Assembly (NCBI GenBank): GCA_029204225.1
Contig: CM055102.1
Location: forward strand, 46,308,361 to 46,372,360
Reading direction: 5' to 3'
Origin: Diphasiastrum complanatum
Lineage: Eukaryota > Streptophyta > Lycopodiopsida > Lycopodiales > Lycopodiaceae
DNA: 64,000 bases
In this document: positions 1 through 10,740 of the stretch, one piece after another
Layout of the letters: the number at the start of each line of letters is the position of its first letter
How positions within the stretch are numbered: position 1 is the stretch's first letter
Notes under the pieces: generated by a model
Told to the model about the DNA's origin: nothing
The model's input: only the letters and a program-made list of their open reading frames with translations
Database searches by the model: none
Position numbers and translations under genes: made by a program

Positions 1-336
1 TGTAAGTTTTTTTAGCACTTCTGTTTTCTATGCTTAAAATCAGTTTTCAGAGGTTTTTTTTTTCCATTTTTTAGTTTAAAAAACAACATTCTGCTCCATC
101 TATGGCATTTTGTAGCCTACAGCCCAAGTTTTAATATGCCAACTTGCCAAGATCTGGAAGATTCCCCTATGAAGCTGAAGCTTTAATAACTCTTGTATTG
201 GTAGGAAACTGTCAAGAAGTCTGTTTTTGGAGTTAGATATTTACGTACATTGGAGTTCTTGTGTTGCCAGCTCCAATTTTTTAGACCTTGTGCTTGGAAG
301 TATGTACTGAGAAGAGACTTTGGAATCTTTTTACAG
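1..336 (+). other. Upstream intron sequence of the LIM gene
   Basis: AT-rich sequence with no coding exon that I recognise, ending in a T-rich tract and cag acceptor at 334-336. It is probably the intron before the linker and second LIM domain exon. Confidence 0.6.
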
Positions 337-820
337 GATAGAGGTGCATCTAAATCACCAAGTATTGCTTCACGGCTCTTTGTTGGCACTCAGGAGAAAT
401 GTGTTGCCTGCTCAAAAACTGTCTACCCTCTCGAGAAAGTAACGTTTTTTAAAGTTCTTGTTTTTGGCTTGTTTCTCAGCTTTTTGAAATGCTTTTCTTA
501 TTTGGCTAGAGTTAGTTCCAGCATGAAACTGTCCATTTTAGTTATTGTGATTTTGATTGTCTATCGGTCATTGCTGAAAGTGAAATTTTTTGTTTGTTTC
601 AATGCTTCTTGGACAGGTAAGTGTTGATGGCTTGCCTTACCATAAATCTTGTTTCAAGTGCACACATGGTGGTTGTGTTATAAGTCCTTCAAACTATGCA
701 GCTTTAGAAGGAAGGCTATACTGCAAACACCACTATTCACAACTTTTTAAGGAAAAGGGAAATTACAGTCAGTTAGTGAAGGCGCCACCGTTGAAAGTGG
801 GGGGTAAGCTAGAGGCATAA
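337..820 (+). CDS. Two-LIM-domain (WLIM1-type) protein, 3' exons, partial
   Basis: Two exons encode the second LIM domain of a plant actin-bundling LIM protein, which in its family binds and cross-links actin filaments and can enter the nucleus. Exon 337-438 follows a cag acceptor and reads from DRGAS through VGTQEKCVACSKTVYPLEK, ending at a GT donor at 439. Exon 617-820 follows an ACAG acceptor and begins VSVDG in the same phase. The zinc ligands are visible as CVAC, then H-x2-CFKC, then CKHH. The motifs THGGCVISPSNY and QLFKEKGNYSQL are typical of WLIM1. The first LIM domain must lie upstream of the window. The reading ends at a TAA at 818-820 after LKVGGKLEA. The ggggGTAAGC near 805-812 could instead be a splice donor, which would add a further exon. 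The family call is firm; the C-terminus is uncertain. Confidence 0.88.
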
Positions 821-1250
821 AGTCGTAGTGATCTTGTAAGGCTATTCTTTTCTCAGGTCTGAAAAGGCAGAATCTTTCAAATATTTGACTTTAAACCTAT
901 GTGCCAAAAAGATTGTTTTGTGTTCATGGATATCCATATACTTGGTGGACTAGGTTTGGGCCCTCCTAGTTTGTGGGGTCTTGTGTGGGCCATTGTTGTT
1001 TTGCATTAGTTAAATTTATTTGGCTGAAAATTTCAAAAAGATGTATTTATGAGTGATGAGCTATAAGGTGATGGTTTGCTCAAGTGATTGATTTTTAATA
1101 AAAAAGTTTGGTCTTTATGCATCGCTGGTGTTAATTTGCATTTTCGGCTGTCAGCCCATCTTTCAAAGGATTTATGAGCTACTACGTTGGTGCTTGTTGG
1201 ATGTTGAATCATCGCTATGTTTTGAACCTTTATGATGAGTGAATGATATA
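821..1250 (+). other. Probable 3' UTR and flank of the LIM gene
   Basis: No coding potential is seen. An AATAAA lies near 1097. Parts of this stretch recur at 1256-1425 and 2219-2365, so it is also the parent of the degraded duplicates described there. Confidence 0.5.
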
Positions 1251-1255
1251 CCTTT

Positions 1256-1425
1256 AAAAGTGAATGGTGTAAGCTAGATGTATAAATTCACAATGGGCTA
1301 TTCTTGACAAAGGTCTGAAAGGGCTATTATTCTTACCATGCCTTATAGATTATATATTGAGCTGGAAAAGTAAGAAAAACAGAGTGTATATATGAGTGAC
1401 GAGCTTTGCTCAAGTCAATGCAGCA
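1256..1425 (+). repeat. Degraded duplicate of the LIM gene 3' end (copy 2)
   Basis: This resembles 795-870 and 1040-1085. It shares the run GTGTAAGCTAGATGTATAA (parent GGGTAAGCTAGAGGCATAA), then GGGCTATTCTT, AGGTCTGAAA and later ATATGAGTGACGAGCT with GCTCAAGT. Order and orientation match the parent, so a local duplication that includes the last codons of the LIM exon is likely. Divergence is high. Confidence 0.6.
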
Positions 1426-2218
1426 ACCAAACGTTTGAAATGTTTTTCAAACAGGGAAAAATTGACCAAACGATCAAAACTTTTTTTGATTTTAGGGTTT
1501 AAAAAAAGAAACTTATGTAAACTTGTACAAACAATTGCCTATTAGCTGTTATACAATGAAAAAGCATAAATGTAAAGAGCATAGGACAATGCACAAGCTT
1601 ACAACATCATGAAAAAGGTTCCAAACATCTTGAAAATCTAGGGTTTTTTTGGTAGCCTACACACTAGATCAAAGCAACAGTAAGAATATGCCTATGAAAA
1701 GTAGGGCATTTTCTTAATTAGCCTGCAAAATCCCATGATGTTTTGATAAGCAACCTTAGAGTATTAAGCAAATGAATCTAACTGGTTAAAACAGGATCAG
1801 ATTTGAGCAAAGACAAATAACTTTCAAACAAATGAGTTTTTCTGCATTTTGATGTCCATTGACATTAGAATGGTGCAAGACTCTTACTTGCAACCTCATT
1901 TGATCCCCTTGGTGCACTGACAAGGAAGTTACAAGTGAAAATTAAAAGAGACAAGGTTGGAGGGGCTGCAGCAGTCAGCGATGGAGGCAAAGAGAGAGAA
2001 CGATGAGTTGCCTGGGTAGGGGCCCCAACAATCCATTGGGACCCAAGTTGGGGCCCAAAAGCATTTTCATAATACTAAAAATTGCATTGAAAAAGAAAAC
2101 CTTAGAGCCTCCAAAATTCATTATTCTTGCGGGCATTTTCAAGATTTTAAATGCCGTGTTTCAAACCCATTCAAATTGTGGATCGTTCCAAATGCGTTTG
2201 GTTGTTACTATAACTCAA
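1426..2218. other. No gene seen
   Basis: AT-rich intergenic sequence without recognisable domain, LTR end or RNA gene. Short open frames here show no family features. Confidence 0.5.
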
Positions 2219-2365
2219 GTGATAAATTTGAAAAAAAAAAGGGGTTGGTTCTTTATGCATCCCCATTTTTAAATTTGCATCTTTGGCTTGCAAAGGATTA
2301 TCAACTATCATCATGTTGAATGTTGAATCATCTTTAGTTCTGAACTTTTATTAAGAGATAACGAT
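2219..2365 (+). repeat. Degraded duplicate of the LIM 3' flank (copy 3)
   Basis: This resembles 1085-1245 in order: GTTTGGTCTTTATGCATC, then AATTTGCAT, CTTTCAAAGGAT (here CTTGCAAAGGAT), GTTGAATCATC and GAACCTTTAT (here GAACTTTTAT). It is a third partial copy in the same orientation, about 1.1 kb from the first. Confidence 0.6.
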
Positions 2366-2780
2366 GCCTTGCAAGGCATCCTTTGATCTGCCATTTGCTA
2401 ACTACCTTTACTTTTTGTCACCATATATTAGCAATTTCATACTTGCAAAAAAACCATCTGCTGGTCATTTAGCTTCAATGCTACATACAACTTGGAAGTA
2501 GAAAATTCTCTCTTCTGATTCTGTTTAAATAACAGTAACTATAACTAGTGGAATATCTCATGGCTTTTTCTTTACCATAGGGTGATGTTTCTATTGGATT
2601 TCAATGCTCAGCCTTAAACCCATTCAATAATGAGCATCCTAAAAGCTGTACAAAACCCAGAAACAGAAGGCTCAAATTTTTAGCAGAAGATCGAAAAATC
2701 CAGCATCGGATTTTTTTGACCCAAGCATTTTTGCAAACAAAGATTTTTCAACCCTGGATCAGGTAGAATCGGGTCTGAAC
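2366..2780. other. No gene seen
   Basis: AT-rich sequence. Near 2690-2775 there are phrases such as GGATCAG and ATCGGGTCTGAACC that lead into the palindromic patch and faintly resemble the GGATCGGATCGG motif near 12,495. Confidence 0.4.
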
Positions 2781-2784
2781 CAAG

Positions 2785-3005
2785 GTTACACCCCGATTCG
2801 AACCGGCCGATTCGAATCGATTCTTTCCGGTTCGAACCGGCAGGCCAGGTTTGAATCGAAAAACGGTTCGAACTGAAAAAAAATAAATTTCAAAACGTTT
2901 TTTTTTACTTTTTGGGTTCCCCCCCCCCCCCTAAATCCGGTTTGAACCGAATTCCGGTTCGAACCGGGTCCGAATGGTTCGAAGGTTCGAACCGTGGTTC
3001 GATGC
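2785..3005. repeat. GGTTCGAACC-rich degenerate palindromic repeat
   Basis: The 10-bp self-complementary word GGTTCGAACC and near variants (GATTCGAA, GGTTTGAACC, GGTTCGAA) occur more than ten times in about 220 bp, in no fixed period. An interrupted poly-C tract at about 2921-2931 lies inside. The CpG-containing palindromes contrast with the AT-rich flanks. It may be part of a non-autonomous transposon end or a foldback sequence; no target duplication could be assigned. Confidence 0.7.
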
Positions 3006-3009
3006 AACT

Positions 3010-3480
3010 ATGGTCTGAATTATCCGGGCATGTTCGACCCTTTGCATAGTTTGCGATACATTGTAAAATTTGATACTGTCGGTCAAAAATCCCCAACCCA
3101 CGTCGTGGCGTTGACAGTCTGCCTACTTTTTGTAATCAATGTAGCAGATAGCATTTAATGCTTGTAAGATATTTAGCAAGTAGAAGATATTTGTAATATA
3201 TCAATCAAACCGATCAACATAAGATTATCTTTTGAATTACTCTCAATTCTCATCAAAATTTCTGTAGCCAGCGTTATCCCGCTCCACGACCAAGTTGAAG
3301 TTATTACTTTAAGCTATTGTACTCATTGTTGATATCTATCAGAGTGTAAATTCTGTGTGCCGAGCCAATTGAGCCCCAATACAGAGGTACATGGGAAAAG
3401 CGAGATAAACCCTACTATGGGAATGATCGACGTAGACGAAGTTCGAAAAATACCTCAAGTAGGGAAAAGAAGTGAACATT
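3010..3480. other. Possible gypsy leader or LTR remnant
   Basis: Intergenic sequence that merges near 3400-3500 into degenerate gypsy pol coding sequence. There is no convincing LTR boundary or primer binding site. Confidence 0.35.
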
Positions 3481-3499
3481 TCAGTTTGCTGATCCAAAT

Positions 3500-5145
3500 T
3501 CAATGGAAGCTTATATTATAAAATATTGAAGGAATTTATTGATGTTTTCGTCTAGGACTTAATAAATTTAAAAAGTATTCCTAGTGAATTTGGAAAACAC
3601 CGAAGCAATTTGAAAGCAGACGCTCTACCAATTAGACAAAGGCAATACAGATTGAATCCTAAATATTCCCTAATGGTGAAAGAAGAATTAGATAAGTCTC
3701 TTGAAGAGGAATAATTTATCCAATTTTAAGCAGTGAATGGGTATCACCCATTGTGGTGGTTCCAAAGAAGAAAATTGGCAAAATTTGAGTCTGTCAAGAT
3801 TTTGAAAGATAAAGTTTTTTTAACCGGATTTTCTGGTTATTATCAAGTTCAAATCAGACCAGAAGATCAAAGTAAAATGACCTTTACAACAGATTGGGGT
3901 ACCTATGCGTACAATAGAGTGTCATTTGGACTTTGCAATTCACCTGCTACGTTCCAAAGAATGATGACAGTAATATTCCAAGACTTTTTGAGGAAATTTC
4001 TCGAAATATTTATAGATGATTTCTGTATTTTTAGTTCGCATAAAGGACATTTGGAGAAACTCCAACAAACATTACAAAGATGCAAGGAAACATCTATATC
4101 CTTACATCCTGAGAAAAGCTATTTTGGGATGACTGAAGGTATTATGTTGGGCCTCGAATATCAGAACGAGGTATCGAAGTCGATCAGGAAAAGGTCAAAG
4201 TGATCGATGCACTCTTACCCCCGACTAATCTGAGGGAGTTGAGAGGTTTTCTTGTCCATTTGGGCTTTTATCGAAGATTTGTACGAGATTATGCTATGAT
4301 AGCAGCCCCTTTGAACAAGTTACTAAAGAAAGATGTTACATATGAATGGAGTGCAGACTATCAAAAGTCTTTTGAATAATTGAAATCTAAGTTGAAGACT
4401 GCTTTGATATTACAACCCCCCGATTGGACCAGGAAATTCCATGTTTATGTGGACACTTCTTCCTTTGCTATTGGAAGCATTTTAAGCCAGAAAACTAATG
4501 AAAAGAAAGATTATCCTATATATTATGCAGGTAGGCAATTACCTGCATCAGAAAAGAATTACTCTGCTACTGAGAGAGAGACTTTGGGAATGATATATTC
4601 AGTAAAAACATTTCGACATTATCTATTAAGTTATGCGTTTACATTTCATGTAGACTATTATGCAATAAAATATCTGGTCAATAAACTGGATTTATCAAGC
4701 CGAATAGCAAGGTGGATTCTTCTACTATAAGAATTTGATTATACAGTGGAAATTCGACCCGGTAAACACCATGCAAATGCAGATTATTTGTCGAGATTAG
4801 AAACAACTATACCCAAAGATCCAATATGGGATAATCTATCTGACGAAGAATTAATGCTGATAAATATCGAAAATTCTATATATGGCGATATCATTCAGTG
4901 CAAACATTGTTATATTCGGAAGGAATAACCCAAGAAGAGAAGAATGTCTTTCAATATAAAGTAGCACCATACACAATTATATCTGGTGTGCTTTACAAAT
5001 TGGGAAGTGATGATGAACTCCGAAGGTGTCTAGAACCAGCAGAAATTCAAATAGTGATGAAGTCTTTTCATGAAGAAGAAGTTGGAGGACACTATGCATT
5101 GAAAAACACAGTTCGAAAAATCATGAATGGCAAATATTAATCAAC
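3500..5145 (+). pseudogene. Ty3/gypsy pol fragment: RT, RNase H, start of integrase
   Basis: A decayed gypsy polyprotein segment with frameshifts and stops. The pre-RT segment (DVFVWT region) is near 3540. RT reads DKVFLTGFSGYYQVQI, TDWGTYAYNRVSFGLCNSPATFQ and the catalytic FIDDF at about 4009-4023. The connection LRELRGFLVHLGFYRRFVRDY follows near 4230-4290. RNase H begins with FHVYVDTSSFAIGSIL and runs through RQLPASEKNYSATERE to DYYAIKYLVNK. The H2C2 integrase start (GVLYKLG, EEEVGGHYALKNTV) ends at about 5140. The RT N-terminus is shortened: the segment carrying the first catalytic Asp seems lost between KKIGK and FLTGFSGYYQV. The neighbouring minus-strand gag-protease at 5155-10740 is of the same broad gypsy type, so the two may be halves of one inverted element. 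Confidence 0.85.
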
Positions 5146-5154
5146 CATAGAAAG

Positions 5155-5927
5155 TGATTTACAAATAAACTCTTGGTTTTACGTAAGCAACTTCAAATCT
5201 ATGTCTTAATTCATAACATTCTAGATATCAAATATCTATATAATTGAAGGTTTTTTTTTTTGAACTAGAAGAAGACTCAGATCCCGAAGTATAACTAGAA
5301 TTTGATTGAGTCTCACCTTTGTATTTGTCTTTCAACCAACTCATATGGACTTGCTTATTAGTTCCTCTTATAGAAAATCAAAATTCCCGCGTTTTCCAAT
5401 GAGTAATCACACCGGCTTCATATGACCACGGTCGACCCAACAATATCAGATAAGTAGGAATTGTTACAGGCTTTATCACCACAAAATTTAGTAGGAACAA
5501 TTCCCCTTCGATCTTTGCCTCCACATTGTTGAGTAGTCCCACAAGCTTCCTTCTTGTTTGATTAGCTAATCTTAAGAACTTATCAGTATGTGAGATATGA
5601 GTTGATCCAAGCTCATGAGCAGTCTCTTCTATAATGATGTCCACTCCAGATCTTGAATCAATTGGTACATTTGAAATAATACATCCTTTAATCTGTAATT
5701 CGACCTCTAGGGCTCCTCGGTCATCCATTTCAATCTTATTAATGTTGACTGCTGGTAGTTTTGGTTTTCTCCTTCTTCTCACAAATAACTCTTTTAGCTG
5801 CTTTTGATAGAAGACATTGTCTTCTAAAAGCTTCTTAAACATTATGCTTGGTCTCAAATTACCAAGATCTTCAATAATGTCATAACTCAATCTCAAAGAC
5901 AAATATTTTTCAGTCTTTGGTCTTGTT
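5155..5927 (-). pseudogene. Ty3/gypsy protease region (host element, 3' part)
   Basis: Minus-strand reading of a retropepsin-like domain: SNVPIDSRSGVDIIIEETAH (the catalytic D-S/T-G is here D-S-R-S-G), then the flap-like region and ILLGRPWSYEAGVITHW. Upstream is DIIEDLGNLRPSIMFKKLL, which is also present in the plus-strand gypsy near 53,790. The coding continues, with stops, to about 5155. On its 5' side it is cut at 5928 by a retroelement insertion. Across that insertion the frame continues into gag at 8811, so this and the gag piece are one element. Confidence 0.85.
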
Positions 5928-5932
5928 GGAAC
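5928..5932. repeat. Target-site duplication GGAAC (left)
   Basis: GGAAC directly before the element end TGATGGGG. The same five bases follow the other end at 8806-8810. Removing one copy plus the insert rejoins the host gypsy reading frame. Confidence 0.85.
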
Positions 5933-6417
5933 TGATGGGGCAAGGGAGATGGAAGAACGCGAACGGAGAAGAGAGTAGGAATATTGCGGAACAGCTCTCC
6001 CGTTACAATCAATTGCTAGATGCAAAAACAGTCTAATAGAAAGTTTATGCTGAATATAATCACAGCTTTAAGTGCTCTAATTGCCCAACAGGATTTTAAA
6101 AATTAATTCATACTCTCAAAAACAAGAGTACAGTCCACCAAAGAGATTAGAGATGGTGTGTGTGGTATTACCGAAAAATGGATTCAATGAGAAGTATAGT
6201 TCTGAAATAGATAGCAATAGCAGTATGATATCGCGAGTCCCTCAGGTGTCAAAGGCAGCCACCGTCTGATCGAAAACTGAGGAGTCGTAGACGTCCGTGT
6301 TCTGATCAGAGTGAGTAAACAAGCGCGATCAAACAGCGATAAAGTGCATTCAATCACAACAAGCATTATCTACGTTATAGACAGATAGAGAGGCAATTGT
6401 GGGCTTAATTTCTAATA
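5933..6417 (-). repeat. Copia 3' LTR (antisense)
   Basis: The plus-strand left edge TGATGGGG is fixed by the target duplication. The right edge TTCTAATA abuts a purine-rich tract read on the minus strand (AAGGGGAC at about 6418-6425). Its first 100 bp recur at 58339-58445. Confidence 0.65.
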
Positions 6418-6429
6418 GTCCCCTTAAGG

Positions 6430-7440
6430 TCACGATTGGTGCCTTGGTATCTTCGTCAAGTTCAGCATGTTGAAGAACTTCTGGTGCTTGATCTTGGGAA
6501 GCGCTTTGGTGAAGATGTTTGCGGCCATTTCTGTTGTGGAGCAGTATTGAAGGATCACTTGCCCTGAGAAAACTTTCTCCCAAATGAAATGATACCAGAT
6601 TTCTATGTGCTTGGATTTGCCATGAAATCTGGGATTCAATGATAATGAAATACAGCTCAAGTTGTCACACAGAATGGTGGTAGCATTGAACTGAGTGTGA
6701 TGTAAGTCGTGAAGTAATAACCTAATCCATACAGCTTCTTTTGAAGCTTGGCATGCTGCGATGTACTCTGCCTCTGTTGAAGAAAACACAACTGATTTCT
6801 GCTTCCTTGAGTTCCATGAAATCGGTCTCATTACCAAATAGAAACAGAACTTGGAGGTAGATTTTCTAGAGAGATTGTTCCTCTCCAATTTGAGTCGGAA
6901 TAGCCTCGCAGGATGAGTGGGTTGGTAGCATTTCCATCATAACATAAGATGTGATCTAAACTTCCCTGAATATATCTCATCACTCTCTTTAACGCTTTCC
7001 AATGAGAGATCCTAGGATTAGACATGAATTGACTTAACGTGCTAACACTATATGCTAAATCTGGTCTAGTACAATATTGCATACATTAAAGATCCTACTA
7101 GTGAATGATAAGAGTACTTTGCTATGTCGAGTACTTCACTATCAAAATCAGCACAAGTAGGTTTAGTCAATACTATACTTGAATCCATTGGAGTATCAAT
7201 GGGTTTGCAATCAAACATATGAAATTTTTTTAACATGCCTTTCAAATATGCCTGCTGCCTAAGATAGATCTTCTTCTGAAGCCTATTTCTAGTAATGTGA
7301 ATTCCTAGCAAAGAATTGATAGCTTCTAAATTAGTCATGTCAAATTCCTTTGACAGATCACTCTTAGTAGTGTGCAGTAGAGAAGTGTCATTAGATAGAA
7401 TAAAGGCATCATCTACTTAAAGAGCAGTTCCTGAGAGGTA
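6430..7440 (-). pseudogene. Copia pol fragment: RT C-terminus and RNase H
   Basis: Reading on the minus strand from 7440: a degenerate RT active site (VDDAFILS) near 7400, EAINSLLGIHI, YLKGMLKKFHMFDCKPIDTP, SLVGSLMYA, TRPDLAYSVSTLSQFM, then the RNase H motifs GYSDSNW, SSTEAEYIAACQASKEAVWI and CDNLSCI. It ends with AANIFTKALPK, FNMLNL just before the polypurine tract. Frameshifts break it into three frames. Order and motifs are those of a Ty1/copia pol 3' end. Confidence 0.88.
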
Positions 7441-7905
7441 TGCACCTCAATCATTCTAGACTTCATCAGAAGAACAAGAGAGCCTAGCCAAAGCAATTAA
7501 CTCCAAGGATGCCTAGCCACGGCCTATTACGTGCAAAACAGATCCAGCACCAAAGTCGTCAACAACAAAACTCCTTATGAAGTTTGGCATGGGCACAAGC
7601 CTAGTGTCATCCATTTAAAAATCTTTGGTTGTTATGTTTTGTTCACATTCCTAAGTAGCTTAGGAAGAAGCTAGATCATAGGACAAATAAATGTATTTTC
7701 ATTGGCTACCTGATGAACATAAAGCTTATAAAGTTTATGATCCATCCACCAATGTAGTATTTGCCTCTAGGGATGTAATATTTCATGAACATACATACTA
7801 TGATTACAAACAACCATCGACAAACGATGCTATGTCATTTCATCCTATTTTACATTCCAATGTTGATTTCCTTCTACAAGACCTGCGGCTACAGCTATAG
7901 CAGCC
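7440..7905 (+). pseudogene. Copia integrase C-terminal fragment (opposite orientation)
   Basis: Plus-strand sequence encoding, with shifts, the copia segment [14 protein letters not shown]-like, [40 protein letters not shown] and SRDVIFHEH. It directly abuts the minus-strand RT piece, so an inversion or a second copia is nested in the 5933-8805 insertion. Confidence 0.8.
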
Positions 7906-8150
7906 GAGCAGCCGACAGTACCTGTCATCAGACCAGACCAAGGTAGCTCGAGCAGATCTGGAAAAATTCAAGAAGAAGCAGCATCGCATCTTTGTCAACC
8001 AAATATCCGCAGTTCCTCACGGACTATGTCAACTGAATTGGTACCTATATGCTTTGAATAAACATTACTTTGCAAATTTCAGAAAGTGGCTGGGAATGTT
8101 CCTTGTTTTAAAAAAACAACTTTTGGCATTTTCTCTCCTTTCGGGTTTTT
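7906..8150. other. No gene seen inside the insertion
   Basis: Short tail after the integrase fragment without recognisable coding sequence. Confidence 0.4.
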
Positions 8151-8335
8151 GCGAAAAAGCCGAAGGTGCCTTTAAACAAGTTTTAAGGTGCCCTTAGAAA
8201 GTTGAAAGTGCCCTCAAAAAGGCGAAGATGTCTTTAGCAGTTCAACTTTTTTGCACTTTTCGAAAAAAGCGAAAGAACCGAAGGTGCTCTTAAAACGAGT
8301 TTAAGCTGCCCTTAAAAAGTTGGCGAAAGTGTCTT
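8150..8335. repeat. Degenerate tandem repeat (about 107-bp unit)
   Basis: Two imperfect units, about 8152-8213 and 8259-8332, share CCGAAGGTGC, TTTAA, GGTGCCCTTA (or CTGCCCTTA) and AAAGTTG in the same order. A weaker related stretch follows to about 8480 (GGTGAAGG, AAAAAGTT). Confidence 0.55.
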
Positions 8336-8805
8336 TAATAATTTAACCCTTAAAAATAGAGGACCTTCTAGAATTCTCTCTCTCTTCACATTTTTCAGAA
8401 AAATGCAAAAAAAGGTGAAGGTATTGAAAAAGTTAAACTGTTGAACTGTGAACAAGTTGACTTCTTCAAAAAATAATTGGATAGAAGAAGTCAAAGGTAA
8501 GTATTGCAATTTTTGAGAAAATGCAAAAAATGTGAACTGCGACACTTAGTGTATTTTTACAGACTGTTCAAAAAGTAATGTAAATCTGCAGACTTGTTCC
8601 AAATGCAAGTTTGTGGAAGTCCTTGAAGATGGCCAAGTCTTCAATGACTTCAAGTTATTAAACTTAACATCTGAACTTGAAATTATGATGGGATTGGTTA
8701 CCCTTTCCTGGAGATTAGCCGAAAGTCTATTTTAGACATCATTCAAGTAAATTGGCTGTCTAAGTTATGATTCCAAGGAGGCAACTGTTGTGTTAATTTC
8801 CAACA
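8336..8805. other. Right end of the insertion, no gene seen
   Basis: AT-rich sequence ending TTCCAACA at 8805. It could be a diverged LTR; only its last ~28 bp resemble the left LTR. Confidence 0.4.
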
Positions 8806-8810
8806 GGAAC
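8806..8810. repeat. Target-site duplication GGAAC (right)
   Basis: Matches 5928-5932. Confidence 0.85.
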
Positions 8811-10740
8811 CGTCGCTTCCAAAGGTTCTTCAAAAGTAAACTTTTTTTTTGATTTATTTAACTCCTTAGTAAGAAGTTGTTCTATTTCTTTTGTTATATC
8901 TGGAGTAAAATATTTTTTTAACCATGGTCATCTTTTAAATCTTCATGCATAATAGACTTATTGACTTTTTCATTAGAATCTTGCTTTCTCTTTGAAGATT
9001 TTGTCTTTTTCTTAGGCGATTTCGTTGCTGGTCGAATTTGATCTTGTCGTTTATGTTTGGTTTTGCTTCTAATGCTTACCTTTGATATTTCAAAGTCAAT
9101 ATCGCTTGGTTAATTTTTCTCTTCGTCAATTCGACTTGCTGAACCACTTCATCTTTGGTTTAACTATCCTTAGTGGCTTCAGGTTTAACATACTTTACCA
9201 GTGGTGGCTTAGGACACTCCGAAGTTACATGTCCTTCACCTTTGCAATTTCCGCACAAGGGTACATATCCAATCTATTTCTTTGGTTCAAGGCATTCATT
9301 GGAATAATGTCCAGGTGTTCCACAATTAAAACAAATAGTATCTGCTGATTGGGTATATACTTCCGTACTGGAATAAATTTCTTCACAGGAGGTTTATATG
9401 AAGAAGAGACTAGTGTAGCACTAATTTTTGAATTACAAACTTGCATTTTAGCTTTACATTTCGAATAATGGTGACCTTCCTTGTTGCATTTTGTACACCA
9501 TACATTCAACTTTCCTACTGTATTGGAATATTTTCTCTTATTCTTCGGTTGAAGAATAGGAACTTTCAAATCTTCAAATTTCCTTTCAAGTTCGGATACT
9601 TCCTTCTTCCATAAGTTTTGTTGTTTTTGATCGCTCTTCTTTGGATCTTCCATTCTTTTTTAATCTTTAGTTTGTGTCTTATGGCATTTTGAAGTTCTCC
9701 TTGGAGATTCATCTTCATTCGAACTATCTGAATCCAAACTAGAGCTTGATAATGAACTAGTCTTCAATTCAGAATCCGATTCCTGGTCGTTTGAAAAATT
9801 TATATGTTTTTTCTTTTTAATAAGCTCTTTTCTTGACTTTCGGCTTCTCGATATCCGAGAACTCTCATAATTCTCTACCATGGCAATGACATGCTCAAGG
9901 CTTTCCATAGTTCCTTGCCTAATCGATCTATCCTTTTGGGTAATCTCCTCAAGAACCATTCAATCTTCATGGCTACTGGATATACTCCACTCAGTTGACC
10001 AATTGGTTTTTTGACCCTTCGAGTATACTTCCTTAGAGATTCTTTTTCTTTTTGCCTGATTGAATTCAATTGGGGCAGTATTTGTGTTGAATAACCAATT
10101 TCTTTGAATTGCTTCAAAAATTAGGTTTTTAAATCTCCCCAAGTTGTTATCAGATCAGGTTCGATCTGGTTGTGCCATGTTCTGGCTTCTTTTTTGAGAA
10201 GTTTGGGAAATATCCTTAGTTTGTCAACATCTAAACTTTCTCTATTGCTTACTGCAATAGACTCAAATTGAGACAAATAACTATCTGCATCTTCTGAGGC
10301 TTTCCCCTTAAAATAATCATATCGGATTTTAGAAGAAGACAATTCTGGGACAACCATATCTTCTTTATCTTTGTCATCCTGATCAGGGGGTGGACTGCGT
10401 GTTTTTTTTTCCAATTCACTTTCTGATGTGGAAGTCTCCTTGTAAACAAGTTTTCTTCTTCGATCAATGTTGGTATCCCAGTTTAATTTCCATTCCTGTT
10501 CTCTGTGCCTTCGTATTTCTTCTCGTTCCTTTCTCTATCTTTCTCGTCTTTCTTTCCAATATTGGTCTTCGGACATAAAAGTATAGAAAGGTCGATTTTT
10601 ATAACAGATCGAAAATTGATTTTGAAATTTTTTTTTTATGGGCCAAAAATCAGATATTTTTGGACAAGTTCTAGGATTGGGTCGGTTCAAATATTTTCGA
10701 TCCAATAGAAATTCGATTCTTAAAAAAAATTGATCCAAAT
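8811..10740 (-). pseudogene. Ty3/gypsy gag with zinc knuckles (host element, 5' part)
   Basis: Minus-strand gag. The N-terminus near 10414 reads MEKKTRSPPPDQDD. The gag core follows (SKIRYDYFKGKASEDADSYL, then SQFESIAVSN and VDKLRIFPKLLKKEARTWHN), then an acidic-serine stretch near 9700-9790. CCHC knuckles follow: WCTKCNKEGHHYSKC near 9480, CFNCGTPGHYSNEC near 9300 and CGNCKGEGHVTSEC near 9220. The C-terminal part ends TFEEPLEAT at the insertion edge. Several stops and frameshifts are present. The core is clearly homologous to the plus-strand gag at 52138 (KYGYFKGTSLDDADSYVSQF). Confidence 0.88.

Larger units (their letters stand above)
5933..8805 (-). mobile_element. Rearranged copia-type insertion with TSD
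   Basis: A 2,873-bp insertion that starts TGATGG and ends CCAACA on the plus strand (TG...CA ends) and is flanked by GGAAC on both sides. It interrupts the gypsy gag-protease frame precisely. Inside are a minus-strand 3' LTR, copia RT-RNase H, and an oppositely oriented copia integrase piece, so it is rearranged or composite. The terminal 28 bases of the right end resemble the inner edge of the left LTR (GAGGCAA...TTAATTTC). Confidence 0.75.
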
